This document shows, one piece after another, positions 58,839 through 64,000 of a DNA stretch of 64,000 nt. A program made the translations under genes and the position numbers. Each line of letters begins with the position of its first letter. The stretch's first letter is position 1. The notes under the pieces were generated by a model, which saw nothing but the letters and a program-made list of their open reading frames with translations, did no database searches and was not told the origin of the DNA. The stretch covers positions 2,216,501 to 2,280,500 of the forward strand of contig CAMQGK010000552.1 of assembly GCA_947000775.1 (NCBI GenBank), in the 5' to 3' direction. The DNA is from Pterois miles. Its lineage: Eukaryota > Chordata > Actinopteri > Perciformes > Scorpaenidae.

Positions 58839-61800
58839 GTTTAGCCCAAGTAAACAAAATTAAGAATCTTACATTCAAACGTAATCGAGCTGTTATTTTT
58901 AGCTTTATTGCCCTGTTCTGTTGCACACAAATTCTGCTTTACTGAGCAGGGATTGAGCCACAACGGTACACGTTGTGTGCCGGTGGCCTTGGTGGGTCTT
59001 GGACTTTGACTTGTTGATTCTCCAGCCGCTTATTTGTGTCATTGTCTCTAATTTACCGCAGAGGCTTTCCTGCTATCGTGCCAGCAAACAGGGCTGAAAT
59101 GAGGGATGAAAGGGTAATAGAATACTGATTAATTTTATACTACCTGTTAAGCCGGTGGATGTGCGCTTGCTCATGTGTGTGTGTACAAGGGATAAGTGGA
59201 TAGGTAGAATATACCCAGGCACATTGCATAAGCCAGAAAGTGGACACACATTTGTGCACGTGATAGTAAAAGCCACGCTTGTGCACACTCACACACACTG
59301 AGTCTCTAGAGAAGACAGACGAGGGGTGGGTTGACCAGATGGAGCAGCCTGCTTCTCGCTGAGCGAGCTTGACGACAGCTGAACAGCTTGAGGTGTACCG
59401 GAGTGGCAGGCCACAAACACACACACAGAAACACACACAGTCATATCATACACCCCAATACAGTACGTACAAATACATTGACTGCACACTTGTTATAAAG
59501 CGACATGCATGGACAGTCATGCATACCTGCTCAGAGAACAAACACACTAAAACTGAAGTACACACACACTTCATATGACATTCCATCACACAAGGCCTTC
59601 AATCGGTGCCTGTTTACATATAATCAAGAGCTAGAGTGTCACTGGTTGGAATGGATTCCTGGCTTACTCTCTGTCTAGCCGAGTGCCTAAAAAAGCATTG
59701 TTTCCCACTTCCTTCCCTCTCCCACTCTCCCTCTCTTCATCTTCACCTCTTCTCCCTCCCTCTCCGCCTCCTTCCCCGTTCCTCCCTCGCTACGAATCGT
59801 GACTCTCTAGTCAGCCTATTCCCTCAGCTGTGATTAGGGGCTTTGGATTCCAGCCTGCGTGCATTTCAAGGCCCGTAGGCTTTTGGAAAAACCAGCCATC
59901 TTTTTCAGTCCAATAAAGAATGGCGAGTGAGGGCGATCCAAATATGCGAGGAGCTCAAGTGAACAAGTTGTACACAACTCTTATGGTGAATAAGCAAAAC
60001 AAAAAGCAACATAAAAAGCAAGGGAGTAAAAAAAGGGCCTCCTGTTTGAATGGAAGCCAGCACTCTGCCCGGCGCCAAGAAGATGAGCAGCTCGGTGGTA
60101 CGGCAGCCTGGTAGTGGATGTCGTCTTTTTATGCTCCTTCTCAGTTTTTGTTCACTCTGTCACTCTTTTCCAATGATTAATTGCCCTGGTTTTTGTGTCA
60201 TTATTGGAACTTTTTAATAATTCCCCCGTCTTGTCTTCACATTTGCCTCCCTGATGTTTTAAATCTGTGCCACTGATGGGCCTTTAGAGGCGAGTTGTCA
60301 CTTTGTTATGAAACTTCCATCGTAAACATCAGAAGCCTGATGTTTCCATTCACCTGTTACACAACACTACATCAGCTGACTTCACCTTGTGCCTGACCCT
60401 GATTGGAAGTGTGATAAACAAGCTCATTTATCTTCATAGCATTTCATCACAAGCATGTTCTGAAAGACTGAACAGATGCAGAAAAAGCTGTCTAGGTCTA
60501 AGTCATCAATACCTTTCCACACTTTCTATGGCCGTAACGGACAATTATTAGTCAGTGATGATGATTCCTTGGCAAAGACGCACAGAGGAAAGTGGCCACT
60601 GAGTGTGCTCATAAATGAGAGAGTGGAAGAAATCATTTTGAGCCCACTAGATATGGGACGACACGTCTATCTCCCAATTTGGTACCGCAAATGCTTGGGT
60701 GCAGATATGACATGTATTGTGATTTTGAAGTACTGCGATTCGATATTACTTTTGATGTAACTTTTTTAACACTAGATCAAGTTGAATCATACACTTATAG
60801 ACATGTACGCATGTACGCGTGTAGTCATCGTCAGGCATTTTTTATTACATTTTTGTCAGCAACCCAAAAATCAAATGATAAAGACTTTTCTCTCACAAAT
60901 ATGTGTTTAGCTCCTGATAGCTCATCAGAGGTGAAATTGCCGGCTGTGGGTATCTGCCCCCCCAAATATGAGCAAGTCAAAATCCCATCACACAAGTCCA
61001 AAACAATGGAACTCAAGACTTGACATTAAACTGAGACTAAGCTTGAGTCCAGTTATGGATTACATTGTAAAACGCATGGTAACTCATAAATGGATTACAA
61101 TAGTCTATAAGCATCTATAATGTAGCTCAGGGTGCTTCCTCAGCACAGACTAGAGTCGTGGGCCAAGGTTCTGTCAGTCGTCTCTGTCCGGCGCATAGTG
61201 CAAATCACTGAAACTGAAAGGTTTCTGGATTAATCCTGAGACAGGGTCGTCCGTTTGATCCGCGAGCTGCTGATTCAAGTGCAGGAGGAATTACAGTACC
61301 CTCCATTGCTGCCAAAGTGCTCTTGAGCTAAGTGCTCAACGCATAAACTGCTATGTGAAGCACCGACTTTGCAGTGAGAGAGAGACTTCCCTCTCTCTCG
61401 CAGCCTCTCTGAGTATATGTTGTTCCTCAGATCACTGTCACTTGCTGTTCAGGCTCCGCAGCTTTGTCCGGGGCAATATGATACATTCATCTGTCTCCAT
61501 TAAGTCTGTAGACCCCCACTACCTCCAGCCCATCCCTCCCACGGCTTCATCATCAGCCTGTCAGACTCATCCGTCGATCGGACTCATCTGGCCTGGATGT
61601 GGCTTCGCCTGGTGTCTGTGTGACTGTTTTCTAACTTAAGTTCTGATTATACATGTAAACAATCTTTCTTTTTGTTTTCCCTCCTCTCCAGCCACTGCCA
61701 CTCCCCATATGTATACATATGTGCATGTTTGTTCTTTCACAGTGAGAATGAGAGAAAGGGGCTCTTGTTTATGCATTAGATGCAGGACTTAAACCACCCC

Positions 61801-62794
61801 CCCACACTCACCCATTCTACCACCACCCACCCATTCTACCACCACTTAAAGTCTGCGTTGGTACCGCAGGCTGAAAAATAAACAAACCCGGCATGGCATG
61901 ATCGCATGAGTGTGCCTCTATCACACACACACATACAGGGTAAGGTGTAAAAAACATTTCATACACATGCTCAGTTAAATCAGGCAGGGATGGATGGCTA
62001 TAGCTGGTAGTACCCCGCTGTGAAGGAATTTGTGTTTTAAAAAAGAAAAAAGAGGATTTAAAGAGGTTTACCAGCTGTCTGACCTGTGACCTTTGACCTC
62101 AACACTCTCCGTCCCTCCCCGGACCCTCTGAAATTCATTCTCAAGTCAACGGCACACAACGTGACAGGATGTGGTGGGGGTTTAAAAGGATGGTGGTGGG
62201 GGTTCAGTGGTCGGAGTGAAAAGGTCAGAGGAAGGCTACTCAAAGGAGTGATTGCTGACTTAGTAGACACACTGAAGTGAATGTGTGAGAGGGTGAACAC
62301 ACATCTGAGGGGTCATACATGTGTGGCCACTGCTTGTGCCTTTTCTTACATGCTCGCCGCCTTTCTCCCGGCTACTGCCCACATGCACGCCCATCGTCCA
62401 CAATAAACTTCTGTCTGCCGCACAAACAAACTCTTCATTGTGGTGGGTGGGAGGAGAATAAGGCCAGTTCACAACACTGGCCCTGTGTTTCAATAACTTA
62501 CTGTGGAGGAATACATTAATATGGATCATGCCACATCATTACCTCCCACTGACCCCCCCCCCCCCCGTATCACATCTGCCAACCACTGGCTGAATGCTCA
62601 ACAGGTCACATGAGGCAGCTTGAGCCTCAATGGTCGGCCAAGGAATTGGGACTTTTCATACTTGACTAGATGGTTATCTAGAAACAAAGTGGGGGATATT
62701 TTTGGGGAAATTTTGATTTTGAATTTTTAAATGCAATGCAGATGCAAAGTTTAGAGCCCCCTGTAATGTGTTGCTCATATCCTATTAAGGGCTG
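58839..62794. other. non-coding stretch; one hAT-like scrap and small tandem repeats
   Basis: No gene recognised. A scrap near 60650-60760 (ATATGGGACGACAC, TACTGCGATTCGATATTAC) looks like decayed hAT sequence. A 19-bp duplication (CCCATTCTACCACCAC twice) lies at 61811-61845. A C-run lies at 62553-62566. The stretch 59850-60420 is non-repetitive and possibly conserved. The frames at 59920-60114, 60476-61023 and 61355-61639 have no recognisable domain. Confidence 0.4.
62553..62566. repeat. C homopolymer
   Basis: Fourteen C in a row. Confidence 0.95.
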
Positions 62795-63350
62795 TTCTTT
62801 GATCAAAACATTTAATCACGATTAATCACATAAATATCCATAGTTAATAGCAGTCGATCACGAATTATTATTTGTTCAAAATGTACCTTAAAGAGATTTG
62901 TCAAGTATTTAATGCTCTTATCAATGTGGGAGTGGACAAATATGCTGCTTTATGCAAATATATGTATATATTTATTACAGGAATTCAATTAACAAGACAA
63001 AACAATGACAAATATTATCCAGAAACCCTCACAGGCACTGCACTTAGCATAAAAGATATGCTCAATTCATCAATCAACTGCAACCCAACAGGCAACAACA
63101 GCTGTCAGTATGTCAGGTTGCTGACTTGCCCCAAACTTTATTATCATATCACCCATTTTCATCCACATATCTCGAGGTTCGAGGCTGGAGGGATCCTTTT
63201 GAATATGTCTGTGTCAGTTTTTTCTCACCAAACTGTAGTGTTGTTATTAGGTAAGCCAGTGGATTCCGAGCAAGTATCTACAGTCTAACTTTAAAACTGA
63301 GCCGACTACAAACTCCCCCTCTGAGATGTTAAAGAAATTAGTATCGCCCT
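62795..63350 (+). repeat. hAT-type dispersed repeat, longest copy
   Basis: It starts near ATTTAATCACGATTAATCAC, continues TTGTTCAAAATGTACCTTAA and ends in CTAACTTTAAAACTGAGCCG followed by ATCGCCCTAAT. The layout is that of a common fish non-autonomous family, and the open frame at 62872-63288 lies wholly in it and is not a gene. The left end is eroded. Confidence 0.75.
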
Positions 63351-64000
63351 AATCCTTTTGCGTGAAAAGGTGTGATTTTGTCTTTGTTATCATGTGTAAA
63401 TCAAGTGTTTCTTTGTTGTTTCCTTTTTTCTCTTTCTTTGCTGGCCTGGTTTGCTGTATTGCACTATACTGGAAAGCAGGGCGCGGGGTTCTGAAGCAGA
63501 AAGTACCGAATCAAAGAGTCACATTTGCTGCTGTCTGTTCCGTGGGCCCTTTTTAAGTGGTTGTTAAAGACAGTTGTCTTTCCCAGGCTTTCAGTGGTGG
63601 CGGTAGTGCTGCTGGTGGGGACTGTGATGGGTGGACTGACAGGCTGAAAGACGGAGAGTGGGTCAACCTCGCCATCTGTCTCTGCTCTTCACAATGGCGT
63701 GTGATTGACAGGGGTGCAGACACTCCCCCAACTTCCAGCCCAAACAGGGTCTAACCACAGCCTGCTGCACACGGAGTTGCATGACGCTACTTGTCACTGT
63801 AACATGTTTATCTCCGTTCTTGTACATTGAACCGTATAATCAGATCTTGGTGCTTCAGTCAAGCGCAGTGAAAATGCAGCAATTTAATGCCATTTTGAAA
63901 ATGAACGCAAAGACATATTAATTAAAATATTATGTGTAGGTAAAGCATCTGCTGCAGCACTTGCTGGCTTTGTGGTGGTGGGAATGTAAATTTCTAGATC
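63351..64000. other. non-coding, nothing recognised
   Basis: Unique sequence to the window end. Frames at 63362-63754 are short and unlike any family I know. Confidence 0.45.

Noticed and set aside
62872..63288. A 138-codon frame (+).
   Set aside because: Lies completely in a dispersed hAT-type repeat copy.
1..64000. CRISPR arrays, operons, riboswitches, prokaryotic terminators.
   Set aside because: The sequence is vertebrate; no direct-repeat/spacer arrays or dense gene blocks are present.

Overview
The window reads as teleost fish nuclear DNA, most likely percomorph. The signs are long AT-rich non-coding stretches, long (GT)n/(CA)n arrays, dense families of short non-autonomous DNA transposons typical of fish, a Tc1 element with long inverted repeats, L2/Rex-type LINE fragments, pogo/Tigger and hAT remnants and a tRNA-derived SINE. 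I found no complete host protein-coding gene. Nearly all open frames are short, low-complexity or inside mobile DNA, so this looks like a large intron or intergenic stretch.

The only host-gene-like signals are on the + strand and all are tentative. They are a possible non-coding exon at 2241-2331, a CpG-rich leader ending in a strong splice donor at 21796, and a possible 71-nt coding exon at 29324-29394. A + strand gene with widely spaced 5' exons would fit, but the window cannot name it or prove it.

Layout: 0-11 kb is mostly unique non-coding DNA with a few MITEs (782-1118, 6400-6511, about 9972-10566). At 11.3-15 kb lies a degenerate LINE split by a 1,550-bp Tc1 element (12973-14522) with 209-bp inverted repeats, a TA duplication and a transposase broken by one frameshift. 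At 15-20.8 kb are several hAT-type and TTAA-flanked MITEs, including one nested inside another with a perfect 8-bp duplication (17188-17195 / 17555-17562). At 21-24 kb is the CpG-rich leader. At 24.8-26.8 kb are nested hAT elements including a BED-finger transposase remnant. At 30.4-30.9 kb a hAT MITE carries a LINE tail. At 34.1-34.9 kb and 49.9-50.9 kb are two more BED-hAT relics. At 44.3-46.5 kb is a composite of hAT, pogo and LINE sequence, and at 47.4-47.9 kb another nested MITE. At 52-54 kb are a 53-bp tandem repeat and a SINE. At 58.2-58.8 kb and 62.8-63.4 kb are two more members of one hAT family.

I see no previously undescribed biological system that the sequence would support. The most informative content is the insertion history: who inserted into whom, with target duplications that can be read directly. 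There is also a degenerate 2A-like peptide motif at the start of the LINE protein.
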